Positions 1 to 5,892 of a stretch of DNA of 7,072 bases are shown one piece after another. This DNA comes from an uncultured Aliiroseovarius sp. (lineage in GTDB: Bacteria > Pseudomonadota > Alphaproteobacteria > Rhodobacterales > Rhodobacteraceae), in NCBI GenBank assembly GCA_938023895.1, contig CALJDH010000213.1:1-7072 (forward strand), given 5' to 3'. Made by a program: the position numbers and the translations under genes. The notes under the pieces are model-generated. The model worked only from the letters and a program-made list of their open reading frames with translations, ran no database searches and had not been told where the DNA came from. How positions within the stretch are numbered: position 1 is the stretch's first letter; every line of letters begins with the position of its first letter.

Positions 1-660
1 ATCAATGCCATCGGGGCAGGCGGCCTTAAGCTGTTCGGCAAAATCATCGGCTTTGTGGTCAATGCAGACATCAAACCCAAGGTTCTCGACAACGTGCGCG
101 CATTTCTCAGCGCCTCCCGCAATGCCTACGGTCCGGCATCCATTGATCTTGGCGATCTGACCTACGGTGGCCCCAACCGGACCTGAGGCTGCCGCGACCA
201 CGACGGTTTCACCAGGCTTGGGCTCTCCGATCTTCAGAAGCCCGGCATAGGCGGTGTATCCCGGCATGCCCAGAATGCCCAATGCCCACGACGGATTGCT
301 GGGGGTTGCGCCCAAATTAACGACCTCGGTCCCGTCCGAGATTGCGTAATCCTGCCAGCCGCTGCCCGCGAGCACACGGTCCCCCACGACGAATCCGTCA
401 AGATTCGAGGCCATGACCTCAGCAACCACCTGACCGGTCATCACCCCGCCGATTTTCACCGGCTCGGCATAGGATTTCGCGTCATTCATGCGACCACGCA
501 TATAGGGGTCGATCGACAGGAACTCGGTCCGCAACAGCATTTCGCCGTCTTTCGGGGTTGGAATGTCGACGCTTTCAAGGCGCAGAGTATTTTCGTCGGG
601 AAGCCCCACGGGGCGTTCTGCCAGGACGATGCGGCGGTTTTTGGTCGCGGTTTGTGGCAC
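1..660 (-). CDS. NADP-dependent oxidoreductase, CurA/YncB-type MDR family (C-terminus cut by window edge)
   Basis: A zinc-independent medium-chain reductase that should use NADPH to reduce the double bond of alpha,beta-unsaturated ketones or aldehydes in the cytoplasm; the real substrate is unknown. The 220 codons present cover the GroES-like N-terminal domain and the first half of the Rossmann domain. Visible family motifs are DPYMRGRM (51-58), GMPGYTAYAGL (131-141), the dinucleotide loop AASGPVGATVGQ (157-168) and IAGGAEKC (180-187), where the lysine is expected to contact the NADP 2'-phosphate. Full members have about 340 residues, so about 120 are missing beyond position 1. The start is GTG at 660, chosen because AGGAG (667-671) lies 6 nt upstream and the reading begins PQTATKNRRIVLAERP, normal for the family. 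A 7+1+7 palindrome lies just upstream, suggesting control by a small repressor. The family assignment is firm; the symbol curA is withheld because substrate specificity cannot be read. Confidence 0.93.
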   Translation of the reverse strand, partial: MPQTATKNRRIVLAERPVGLPDENTLRLESVDIPTPKDGEMLLRTEFLSIDPYMRGRMNDAKSYAEPVKIGGVMTGQVVAEVMASNLDGFVVGDRVLAGSGWQDYAISDGTEVVNLGATPSNPSWALGILGMPGYTAYAGLLKIGEPKPGETVVVAAASGPVGATVGQIAKINGCRTVGIAGGAEKCAHVVENLGFDVCIDHKADDFAEQLKAACPDGID

Positions 661-672
661 GGGTTGCTCCTG

Positions 673-687
673 TCTTTGTGACAAAGA
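673..687. promoter_or_regulatory. Operator-like palindrome upstream of the oxidoreductase gene
   Basis: A perfect 7-bp inverted repeat around one central base (TCTTTGT-G-ACAAAGA) lies 13 bp upstream of the GTG start and directly next to its Shine-Dalgarno sequence. On the minus strand a -10-like TAGCAT (687-692) abuts it, which would place the transcription start inside the palindrome, as for a repressor operator. The symmetry is seen directly; the role is inferred, and no regulator gene is present in the window. Confidence 0.4.
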
Positions 688-714
688 TGCTAGCCGTGAA
701 CGCACGCCCGTGCG

Positions 715-729
715 AGCGGATAATCCGCT
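715..729. repeat. Perfect palindrome followed by a T-run, between tRNA and oxidoreductase genes
   Basis: AGCGGAT-A-ATCCGCT is a 7-bp inverted repeat around one base, followed on the plus strand by five T (729-733). The hairpin-plus-T order points to plus-strand termination, yet no plus-strand gene lies upstream within the window. On the minus strand, the direction of the tRNA and oxidoreductase genes, the A-run precedes the hairpin, so it is not a canonical terminator for the tRNA, although it may mark the tRNA 3' trailer. It could also be a protein-binding site. Confidence 0.35.
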
Positions 730-758
730 TTTTCTGCGCAGTTCCAGTAAGGGAATGA

Positions 759-834
759 TGGTAGGCCCGGCAGGATTCGAACCTGCAACCAAAGCGTTAT
801 GAGCGCTCTGCTCTAACCGTTGAGCTACAGGCCC
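759..834 (-). tRNA. tRNA with CAT anticodon, best read as tRNA-Ile2 (CAU, lysidine-modified)
   Basis: The minus strand folds into a complete 76-nt cloverleaf with an encoded CCA end. It has a 7-bp acceptor stem (GGGCCTG/CGGGCCT, one G-U at each of pairs 1-72 and 6-67), a D arm (GCTC/GAGC), an anticodon stem GAGCG/CGCTT with loop CTCATAA, a 5-nt variable loop, and a T arm GCAGG-TTCGAAT-CCTGC. The anticodon is CAT. It is not initiator tRNA: it lacks the three G-C pairs below the anticodon loop, and the 1-72 position is paired as G-U. C4-G69 and C5-G68 in the acceptor stem are features used by TilS to pick tRNA-Ile2 over elongator tRNA-Met, so Ile2, reading AUA after lysidine modification, is the better call. 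Elongator Met is the alternative. Confidence 0.9.
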
Positions 835-856
835 ACTGCTACTCTTGGTGGCGCTA

Positions 857-884
857 TTGCTAGCAAACTGGGCCGCAGGGTCAA
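857..884 (-). promoter_or_regulatory. Possible promoter of the tRNA gene
   Basis: On the minus strand TTGACC (879-884), one mismatch from the -35 consensus, is followed after 16 nt by TAGCAA (857-862), a weak -10, about 22 nt before the tRNA 5' end. The -10 lies in a 10-bp perfect palindrome, TTGCTAGCAA (857-866). The -35 match is good, the -10 is poor, and no transcript data are available. Confidence 0.35.
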
Positions 885-969
885 GCAAGCCGTAGACTCT
901 TTCTGCCCCTTACGCTATCGCAGGCGCAGAAATTTTGCCGCGCGACCACAGCCACCATGGGGGACAGAC

Positions 970-2019
970 ATGAGCGACGCATCCAAGGGCATCACATACG
1001 CAGACGCAGGCGTGGATATCGACGCGGGCAACGCGCTGGTTGAGCGCATTAAACCAGCCGCAAAACGCACCAACCGTCCGGGCGTCATGGCCGGTCTTGG
1101 CGGCTTCGGCGCGCTGTTCGATCTGAAGGGCGCGGGGTTCAAGGATCCGGTTCTGGTTTCGGCCACCGACGGTGTGGGCACCAAGCTGCGCATCGCGATT
1201 GACACGGGCAACGTGGACACGATCGGCATCGACCTTGTGGCCATGTGCGTGAACGACCTTGTGTGTCAGGGTGCGGAACCTCTGTTCTTCCTTGACTACT
1301 TCGCGACGGGCCGTCTTGAGACCGACAAAGCCGCGCGGATCATCGAAGGTATTGCTAAGGGCTGTGAACTGTCAGCCTGTGCGCTAATCGGCGGCGAAAC
1401 CGCAGAAATGCCGGGTATGTATGAAGATGGCGACTTTGACCTCGCTGGTTTCTCGGTCGGCGCGATGGAGCGTGGGACCGACCTGCCCAAGGGCGTCAAA
1501 GAAGGCGACGTGCTGCTGGGGTTGGCCTCGGACGGTGTGCATTCGAACGGCTATTCGCTGGTGCGCAAATTGGTCGAGGTTTCGGGCCTTGGCTGGGACG
1601 CGGACTGCCCGTGGGATGCTGATATCACGTTGGGCGAGGCTCTGCTGGCGCCGACTCGCCTGTACGTTCGTCAAGCGTTGGAGGCCGTGCGGGCAGGGGG
1701 CGTGCATGCGCTGGCCCATATCACCGGCGGTGGCCTGACCGAAAACTTGCCGCGCGTTCTGCCCGAAGGGCTGGGAGCTCTGGTCGATCTGGACGAATGG
1801 GATCTGCCGCCCGTGTTCAAATGGCTGGCCGAAACCGGACAGATGTCCGAAGCCGAAATTCTGAAGACCTTCAACTCTGGCCAAGGCATGGTGCTGGTTG
1901 TGGACGCACAAGCCGCGCAACCGCTGACCGATCTGCTGACCAACGCGGGCGAGACCGTGACCCAGCTGGGCCGTATCCAGAAGGGCGAGGGCGTCAGCTA
2001 TCTGGGATCGCTTCTGTGA
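970..2019 (+). CDS. purM: Phosphoribosylformylglycinamidine cyclo-ligase (AIR synthetase)
   Basis: PurM closes formylglycinamidine ribonucleotide (FGAM) with ATP to give 5-aminoimidazole ribonucleotide (AIR), step 5 of de novo purine synthesis, in the cytoplasm as a homodimer. The product has 349 residues against about 345 in E. coli. Family motifs run in order: ATDGVGTK (65-72, ATP site), the [15 protein letters not shown] strand (90-104), GGETAEMPG (141-149), [14 protein letters not shown] (186-199) and [14 protein letters not shown] (249-262). The late FNSGQGM (301-307) stands where many homologues read FNMGIGM. The ATG at 970 begins [18 protein letters not shown], the usual N-terminus, with a weak GGGGGAC upstream. 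The frame is open back to 820, but that extension overlaps the tRNA and is not credible. The stop overlaps the purN start, so the two are coupled. Promoter not clear. Confidence 0.97.
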   Translation: MSDASKGITYADAGVDIDAGNALVERIKPAAKRTNRPGVMAGLGGFGALFDLKGAGFKDPVLVSATDGVGTKLRIAIDTGNVDTIGIDLVAMCVNDLVCQGAEPLFFLDYFATGRLETDKAARIIEGIAKGCELSACALIGGETAEMPGMYEDGDFDLAGFSVGAMERGTDLPKGVKEGDVLLGLASDGVHSNGYSLVRKLVEVSGLGWDADCPWDADITLGEALLAPTRLYVRQALEAVRAGGVHALAHITGGGLTENLPRVLPEGLGALVDLDEWDLPPVFKWLAETGQMSEAEILKTFNSGQGMVLVVDAQAAQPLTDLLTNAGETVTQLGRIQKGEGVSYLGSLL

Positions 2020-2621
2020 GCGACGCCGCCAAGAAACGGGTCGCCATCCTGATTTCAGGCGGCGGCTCGAACATGGTGACACTGGCCGAGTCGATGACCG
2101 GGGATCATCCCGGGCGTCCTTGCCTTGTGCTGTCGAACGTGCCCGACGCGGGTGGTCTGGCCAAGGCAAAGGCGATGGGCATCCCCACCGCTGTCGTTGA
2201 TCACCGTGACTTTAAAGGTGATCGCGAGGGGTTTGAGGCCGCTTTGAACGCCGTGCTGGACGCAACCAACCCCGACATCATCTGTCTTGCGGGTTTCATG
2301 CGCATCCTGACCGAAGGCTTCACCGGCCATTGGGCCGGACGCTGCCTGAACATCCACCCATCGCTTCTGCCGAAATACAAAGGCCTCCACACCCATCAGC
2401 GCGCGCTGGATGCGGGCGATGCCGAGGCAGGCTGCTCGGTTCACGAGGTCACCGCCGAACTGGATGGTGGCCCGATCCTTGGACAAGCCCGCGTGCCGGT
2501 CGAACCGGACGACACGGCAGACACGCTGGCTGCGCGGGTTCTGGTGCAGGAACACAAACTATACCCGGCCGTGCTGCGCCGATTTGCAGACGGGGACAAA
2601 ACCCCGATCGTGCTGCCCTAA
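2016..2621 (+). CDS. purN: Phosphoribosylglycinamide formyltransferase 1 (GAR transformylase)
   Basis: PurN moves a formyl group from 10-formyltetrahydrofolate to glycinamide ribonucleotide (GAR), step 3 of de novo purine synthesis. The protein has 201 residues, the normal size for the single-domain folate enzyme. Visible signatures are SGGGSN (14-19, phosphate binding), LAGFMRIL (91-98), [12 protein letters not shown] (112-123) and [12 protein letters not shown] (143-154). N112, H114 and D150 correspond to the E. coli catalytic triad N106/H108/D144 with identical spacing. The start is GTG at 2016, inside the purM stop (GTGA overlap), giving [19 protein letters not shown]. The frame stays open upstream inside purM, but that is a shadow. 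There is only a weak GGGA upstream, so initiation probably depends on ribosomes finishing purM. A short GGC-GCAA-GCC hairpin followed by a pyrimidine run after the stop is too weak to call a terminator. Confidence 0.97.
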   Translation: MSDAAKKRVAILISGGGSNMVTLAESMTGDHPGRPCLVLSNVPDAGGLAKAKAMGIPTAVVDHRDFKGDREGFEAALNAVLDATNPDIICLAGFMRILTEGFTGHWAGRCLNIHPSLLPKYKGLHTHQRALDAGDAEAGCSVHEVTAELDGGPILGQARVPVEPDDTADTLAARVLVQEHKLYPAVLRRFADGDKTPIVLP

Positions 2622-2727
2622 AGTCGCAGTATTCGGGCATCTTGGCGCAAGCCTTCCCTTTCACGGCATTTCCCCTTAAACCCGGGCGAAACCCGTATCT
2701 GGTGCGGTAAAGAGCAGGTAGAATTAT

Positions 2728-3888
2728 ATGATCACGATCACGACCACCGAGGCCCTGGAAGAATTTTGCATCCGCGCGACCTCGCACCCTTATGTGACCG
2801 TTGATACCGAGTTCCTGCGCGAACGGACCTATTACTCGAAACTCTGCCTGATCCAGCTGGCTGTGCCTGGTAATGACGAAGAGGACGCCGTGCTGGTTGA
2901 TCCTTTGGTGGATGGCCTGTCACTGGAGCCGCTCTATGAACTCTTCCGCGACGAACGCGTCGTCAAAGTGTTTCACGCCGCCCGTCAGGACTTGGAGATT
3001 TTCTTTGTCGAGGCTGGCGTCTTCCCGCGTCCACTGTTCGATACACAGGTTGCGGCGATGGTCTGCGGCTTTGGCGATCAGGTCGGCTATGAGACTTTGG
3101 TGCGTAAGATCGAACGGGCCCAGCTGGACAAATCCAGCCGCTTCACCGACTGGTCGCGCCGCCCGCTGACCGACGCCCAAAAGAAATACGCGCTCGGGGA
3201 TGTGACCCACCTGCGCGGCATTTATGAGTACCTCTCGGCTGAGCTGGACAAATCTGGCCGCGCCCATTGGGTGCAGGAAGAACTGACCAGCCTGACCAGC
3301 CCCGAGACCTATATCATCCACCCGGAAGAGGCGTGGAAGCGTTTGAAAACACGCACGAACTCTGGACGCTTTCTGGGGGTGGCAAAGGAACTTGCGCGTT
3401 TTCGCGAAGCCTATGCACAATCGCGCAATATCCCCCGGAATCGGGTGATGAAGGATGATGCGCTGCTGGAACTGGCGTCCACCAAGCCGCGTAGTATTCA
3501 GGAACTTGGCCGCTCGCGTCTGCTTCTGCGCGAAGCGCGTAAAGGGGAAGTGGCGGAAGAAATCTTGAAAGCCATTGCGGCTGGGTTGGAGCTGCCTCAA
3601 GATCAGCTGCCGAAAGCGCCTGATCGCTCGAAAGAAAAACTGCAGGTGAACCCGGCCCTGGCCGATCTGCTGCGCGTCCTTTTGAAAGCGCGCTGCGAGC
3701 AGGAAAAAGTCGCTCAAAAACTGATTGCCTCAGCGGCAGATCTGGATGCTCTGGCAGCTGGAAAACGCGATGTGGTCGCGTTGACTGGCTGGCGCGCCGA
3801 GGTCTTTGGCGACGACGCACTGCGTCTATGCGAAGGTAAGCTGGCGCTGGCTGCCAAGGGCCAACGCGTCGAGGTTTTCGAGGTCTGA
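2728..3888 (+). CDS. rnd: Ribonuclease D
   Basis: RNase D is a 3'-5' exoribonuclease that trims the 3' ends of tRNA and other small stable RNA precursors. The 386-residue product has the DEDD exonuclease domain (about 5-170) with all four acidic metal ligands: D26 and E28 (VDTEFLRE), D88 (VFHAARQDLEIF) and D158 with Y154 (YALGDVTHL), the DEDDy signature. An HRDC domain follows (about 212-285, including NIPRNRVMKDDALLELA). The remaining C-terminal part is the second helical HRDC-like region of the family. The ATG at 2728 is preceded by a modest GCAGGTAG. The gene lies 106 bp after purN; that gap has no strong terminator and no promoter I would defend, so read-through from purMN is possible. 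Its stop faces the convergent lipoprotein gene with only 7 bp between. Confidence 0.96.
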   Translation: MITITTTEALEEFCIRATSHPYVTVDTEFLRERTYYSKLCLIQLAVPGNDEEDAVLVDPLVDGLSLEPLYELFRDERVVKVFHAARQDLEIFFVEAGVFPRPLFDTQVAAMVCGFGDQVGYETLVRKIERAQLDKSSRFTDWSRRPLTDAQKKYALGDVTHLRGIYEYLSAELDKSGRAHWVQEELTSLTSPETYIIHPEEAWKRLKTRTNSGRFLGVAKELARFREAYAQSRNIPRNRVMKDDALLELASTKPRSIQELGRSRLLLREARKGEVAEEILKAIAAGLELPQDQLPKAPDRSKEKLQVNPALADLLRVLLKARCEQEKVAQKLIASAADLDALAAGKRDVVALTGWRAEVFGDDALRLCEGKLALAAKGQRVEVFEV

Positions 3889-3895
3889 TAAGGGG

Positions 3896-4375
3896 TTAGC
3901 GGCGCGCGGACCGGCTGGTTTTCGTGCCGACGACGCGAATCGTACGTACGCCCTGAAGTTTGATGTCCGACACAAAATGCCCAACATAGACTTCGCGCTG
4001 TTGCGGGCGTCCGGTCTGGGTTCGATAGCGCGGCTCAGAGATCCGGAACGAATAGGTCAGAACGCCATTGTCCGCCTTCTCGAAGTTCTCGGGGACCAGT
4101 TCGGCATTCCAATAGCCAAGGCGCGGCGGCAGGCCTTTCGCGCGAATGATGGCGCCACCTTGTGCACGAAGAACCTCAAGCTCGATCACATCAGCCACAA
4201 GCTCGCGGTTTTCGCGATCCTCAAGGAAACCGCCTTCGGGGATCAGCGCAACTTCCTCGACGCCGTTTGAGCTGAACCAGGTAAAGGGATTAAGGCTTGC
4301 ACTTCCGCCGCAGGCCGTCAGTGCCAGCAAAGATGCGGTCAACAGGGCAGGGGCAGCAAATCGGCGGAAAATCAT
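3896..4375 (-). CDS. Predicted outer-membrane lipoprotein of unknown function
   Basis: I do not recognise the family. The 159-residue product begins MIFRRFAAPALLTASLLALTAC, a type II signal peptide: two arginines, a hydrophobic core and the lipobox L-T-A-C with C22 as the lipidated cysteine. Glycine at +2 gives no inner-membrane retention signal, so the outer membrane is likely. The mature part starts with a small-residue linker and NPFTWF, then a mixed hydrophilic region with no transmembrane segment, a YWNAELVPE stretch, and an Arg/Lys-rich tail (TKTSRSARR). The ATG at 4375 is chosen because a strong AAGGAG (4381-4386) lies 5 nt upstream and the signal peptide begins there. The frame is open to 4507, but that extension would bury the signal and overlap the start of sufE. 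It is convergent with rnd (7 bp apart) and divergent from sufE (130 bp). Confidence 0.85.
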   Translation of the reverse strand: MIFRRFAAPALLTASLLALTACGGSASLNPFTWFSSNGVEEVALIPEGGFLEDRENRELVADVIELEVLRAQGGAIIRAKGLPPRLGYWNAELVPENFEKADNGVLTYSFRISEPRYRTQTGRPQQREVYVGHFVSDIKLQGVRTIRVVGTKTSRSARR

Positions 4376-4380
4376 GTCGG

Positions 4381-4386
4381 CTCCTT
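4381..4386 (-). promoter_or_regulatory. Strong Shine-Dalgarno that decides the lipoprotein start
   Basis: AAGGAG on the minus strand, 5 nt before the ATG at 4375. It picks the signal-peptide methionine over the in-frame start 132 bp further upstream. Confidence 0.8.
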
Positions 4387-4439
4387 TATCTATGCCCAAA
4401 GGGTTAGCCCATGTGCGCGCCTTTGAAAAGACAGCAATC

Positions 4440-4466
4440 CGCGCCAAGGCTGGACCTTTGGCCGCG
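4440..4466. other. Imperfect hairpin upstream of sufE
   Basis: CGC-GCCAA-GG pairs with CC-TTGGC-GCG around a 5-nt loop, with two single-base bulges. It lies between the divergent lipoprotein and sufE genes, 39 bp before the sufE ATG. No T-run follows on either strand, so it is not a terminator. It could be a leader structure of sufE or chance pairing. Confidence 0.25.
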
Positions 4467-4505
4467 CAACGCTTAGGTGATGGCAAAAGCACGAAAGGAT
4501 CCCCC

Positions 4506-4916
4506 ATGGCCAGCCCAGCATTTGAAGAGATTGTCGAGGATTTCGCCTTCTTGGACGACTGGGAAGATCGCTATGCCACGGTCATCGATATGGGAAAATC
4601 GCTGCCCGATATGGATCCCGCCCTGAAAGTGCCCGCCACCAAGGTCGAAGGCTGCGCCAGTCAGGTTTGGCTGCACCCGGAAATTAGTGATGGAAAGTTT
4701 ACGTTCTCGGGCGACAGCGACGCGATGATCGTGAAGGGCCTAATCGCGGTCCTGTCTGCGCTATATACCGATCAACCCGTGTCCGAGGTCGCCAAGATCG
4801 ACGCCTCCGCCGAACTCGCCCGCCTTGGCCTGAACGAAGCACTGTCCTCACAACGCTCGAATGGGCTGCGCGCGATGGTCGAACGGATTCGCCAATACGC
4901 CTCAGAAGCGGCCTGA
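4506..4916 (+). CDS. sufE: SufE family cysteine desulfuration protein
   Basis: SufE accepts persulfide sulfur from the cysteine desulfurase SufS, stimulates it, and hands the sulfur to the SufBCD scaffold for Fe-S cluster assembly. The 136-residue product matches the usual length (E. coli 138). The sulfur-accepting cysteine is C50 in KVEGCASQVWL (46-56), in the same surroundings as E. coli C51. The C-terminal helix motif SQRSNGLRAMVERI (115-128) is also conserved. The N-terminal FEEIVEDFAFLDDWEDRY is typical. The ATG at 4506 follows AAGGA (4495-4499) with 6-nt spacing; the frame runs open far upstream, but that part overlaps the lipoprotein gene. The gene stands alone here; no other suf genes are in the window, which is common for alphaproteobacterial sufE copies outside the main suf operon. 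The related CsdE role with CsdA is the alternative. Confidence 0.94.
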   Translation: MASPAFEEIVEDFAFLDDWEDRYATVIDMGKSLPDMDPALKVPATKVEGCASQVWLHPEISDGKFTFSGDSDAMIVKGLIAVLSALYTDQPVSEVAKIDASAELARLGLNEALSSQRSNGLRAMVERIRQYASEAA

Positions 4917-4940
4917 TCCTCTTTTTCTTGTAGTAAGTAT

Positions 4941-4976
4941 CCCGGGGGCGCGCCGCAGGCGCGGGGGCAGAGCCCC
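4941..4976. repeat. GC-rich tandem hairpins between convergent genes
   Basis: Two perfect, adjoining hairpins: CGCGCC-GCA-GGCGCG (4949-4963) and GGGGC-AGA-GCCCC (4964-4976), preceded by CCCGGGGG. They lie between the 3' ends of sufE (+) and the DUF1638 gene (-), with a pyrimidine run ctctttttctt (4919-4929) on the sufE side. Similar GC-rich intergenic elements, read on the other strand as GGGGCTCTGCCCC followed by a GGGATA-type end, are to my memory frequent in Rhodobacteraceae genomes; no copy count was done. A two-way transcription barrier or 3'-end stabiliser is the likely role. Confidence 0.6.
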
Positions 4977-4979
4977 TCA

Positions 4980-4996
4980 GGCTCACGTAGTGAGCC
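4980..4996 (-). other. Hairpin containing the DUF1638 stop codon
   Basis: GGCTCA and TGAGCC form a perfect 6-bp stem around a 5-nt loop. On the minus strand the stop codon TGA (4983-4985) is within the 3' arm, so the last codons and stop of the DUF1638 gene can pair. With the two hairpins at 4949-4976 this makes three stems in 48 bp. No T-run follows on the minus strand. Confidence 0.45.
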
Positions 4997-5621
4997 CGCC
5001 CAGTGCGGTCGCAAGATCTCCATACCCGGTAAAACGGCGCTCATAGGCCAGCCCCAGCCGCTCGGCGGCGTCCTCGGCCATCTTGTCCAACTCGGGATTG
5101 TCAGTCTGGGCCAGATACATCAGCTTGGTGTAGTGGCCGAAATACATGTCGCGCAATTGAGGATGGCGATCCAACCCAAGCGGCTTGATGACGAAACTCT
5201 CGAAACCGCGGGCCAAAAAATCAGTTAGATAGAATACGTCAATCTCACCTTCGGCGCGGGCGCTGAACGCGTCATTTCCTTCAAAGAAGGAATAGCAATG
5301 CGGGCCTTGGATCATCTGGATCCCCAACTCGTCACACAGCGCGTCAAGCAGACCGCCGGTGCCGCAATCCGCATAAGCCAGAAATACGTGGTCATAGTCG
5401 TCGCGATGCTTGCCCACGGCAGCGCGCACCGCGTCGGGGATCTTTTCGGGCGAATTGTGCAGGATCGCGGGTAGGCAGGTCAGGCTCATGTGATCCCAGC
5501 AGTTTAAGCGGATCAGAGCCAATATTTCATTGGCGAGTGCGCCGCAGGCCAAGATCAGAACCGATCCCGAGCCTTGGGTCACGTCAAGCCCGGCATGGGT
5601 CAGTGCGTTGTCATTTAGCAT
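4983..5621 (-). CDS. DUF1638 domain protein, probably tied to corrinoid-dependent methyl transfer
   Basis: This is recognised as a DUF1638 protein of 212 residues. Its biochemical activity is not established, so no enzyme name is given. Cysteines and histidines fall in conserved-looking motifs: ACGAL (25-29, C26), CLPAILHNSPEKIP (49-62, C49 and H55), AYADCGTGG (82-90, C86) and GPHCYSFFEG (106-115, H108 and C109). Together they could bind a metal or a cofactor (inference). It has no signal peptide or membrane segment, so it is cytoplasmic. The start is the ATG at 5621, which shares one base with the stop of the small upstream gene (TGATG), so translation is coupled; an in-frame ATG 33 bp upstream lies within that gene and is rejected. 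The corrinoid gene lies upstream on the same strand. I recall, without being able to check, that DUF1638 was linked by mutant fitness to methionine synthesis in roseobacters with split MetH. Confidence 0.88.
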   Translation of the reverse strand: MLNDNALTHAGLDVTQGSGSVLILACGALANEILALIRLNCWDHMSLTCLPAILHNSPEKIPDAVRAAVGKHRDDYDHVFLAYADCGTGGLLDALCDELGIQMIQGPHCYSFFEGNDAFSARAEGEIDVFYLTDFLARGFESFVIKPLGLDRHPQLRDMYFGHYTKLMYLAQTDNPELDKMAEDAAERLGLAYERRFTGYGDLATALGGLTT

Positions 5622-5806
5622 CAATCGTCCCGTCCTGCATTCAAGGCCCGCCATGCGATCGAGGCCAGCATCACCAGTGGCAGCAATGCCATCGCAACCT
5701 GACCATTTAACTGCCCAGCAGTCGCAGCCCAGCCGGCGACCAGAACCGTCAGGGCACCGGCCACGATCACCATCGTGATCAAAAAGATGAAACGCGTTTT
5801 GCTCAT
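5621..5806 (-). CDS. Small two-helix membrane protein, unknown function
   Basis: I do not recognise the family. The 61-residue product starts MSKTRFIFLITMVIVAG and has two likely transmembrane helices, about residues 6-30 and 37-54, joined by a short polar link (GQLNGQ). The positive N-terminus and a short charged tail (RALNAGRDD) on the same side suggest both ends face the cytoplasm. The frame is open to an ATG at 5887, but that longer version would run through the terminator at 5832-5863, so the ATG at 5806 is preferred even though no clear Shine-Dalgarno precedes it. The stop overlaps the DUF1638 start by one base (TGATG), so the two are almost surely co-expressed. Any role in the corrinoid system is inferred from position only. 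Confidence 0.7.
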   Translation of the reverse strand: MSKTRFIFLITMVIVAGALTVLVAGWAATAGQLNGQVAMALLPLVMLASIAWRALNAGRDD

Positions 5807-5831
5807 AGGATCAATCTGGGGGTGGGCGGGA

Positions 5832-5863
5832 TAAAAGAAAAGGCCCCGCCAGATGGCGAGGCC
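5832..5863 (-). terminator. Intrinsic terminator after the corrinoid protein gene
   Basis: On the minus strand GGCCTCGCC pairs with GGCGGGGCC (9 bp including one T-G wobble) around the loop ATCT and is followed by TTTTCTTTTA. It starts 29 bp after the corrinoid gene stop and ends 25 bp before the ATG of the small membrane protein gene, so it separates, or partly attenuates, expression of the two downstream genes. Confidence 0.88.
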
Positions 5864-5892
5864 CAAATTCTTGGAATGAACCCGCATCGGGA

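Noticed and set aside
711..729. Resemblance to the lac operator (GCGAGCGGATAA)
   Set aside because: The similarity covers only about a dozen bases and no LacI-family gene or sugar locus is nearby; likely chance.
759..834. tRNA as an integration site for a mobile element
   Set aside because: No integrase and no repeated tRNA 3' end is visible in the flanks; neighbours are ordinary chromosomal genes.
820..969. 50-codon N-terminal extension of PurM
   Set aside because: It overlaps the tRNA gene on the opposite strand and has no PurM-like sequence; the usual N-terminus begins at 970.
1797..2015. Upstream extension of PurN inside purM
   Set aside because: It is only the open +1 frame of purM; the GTGA start at 2016 gives the normal PurN N-terminus.
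1384..2169. Long minus-strand frame across purM and purN
   Set aside because: It crosses two firmly identified genes and has a low-complexity Gln/Arg-rich translation typical of GC-rich shadows.
5807..5887. 27-codon upstream extension of the small membrane protein
   Set aside because: It would run through the intrinsic terminator and begins 5 bp after the corrinoid stop; it looks like read-through of the hairpin rather than protein.
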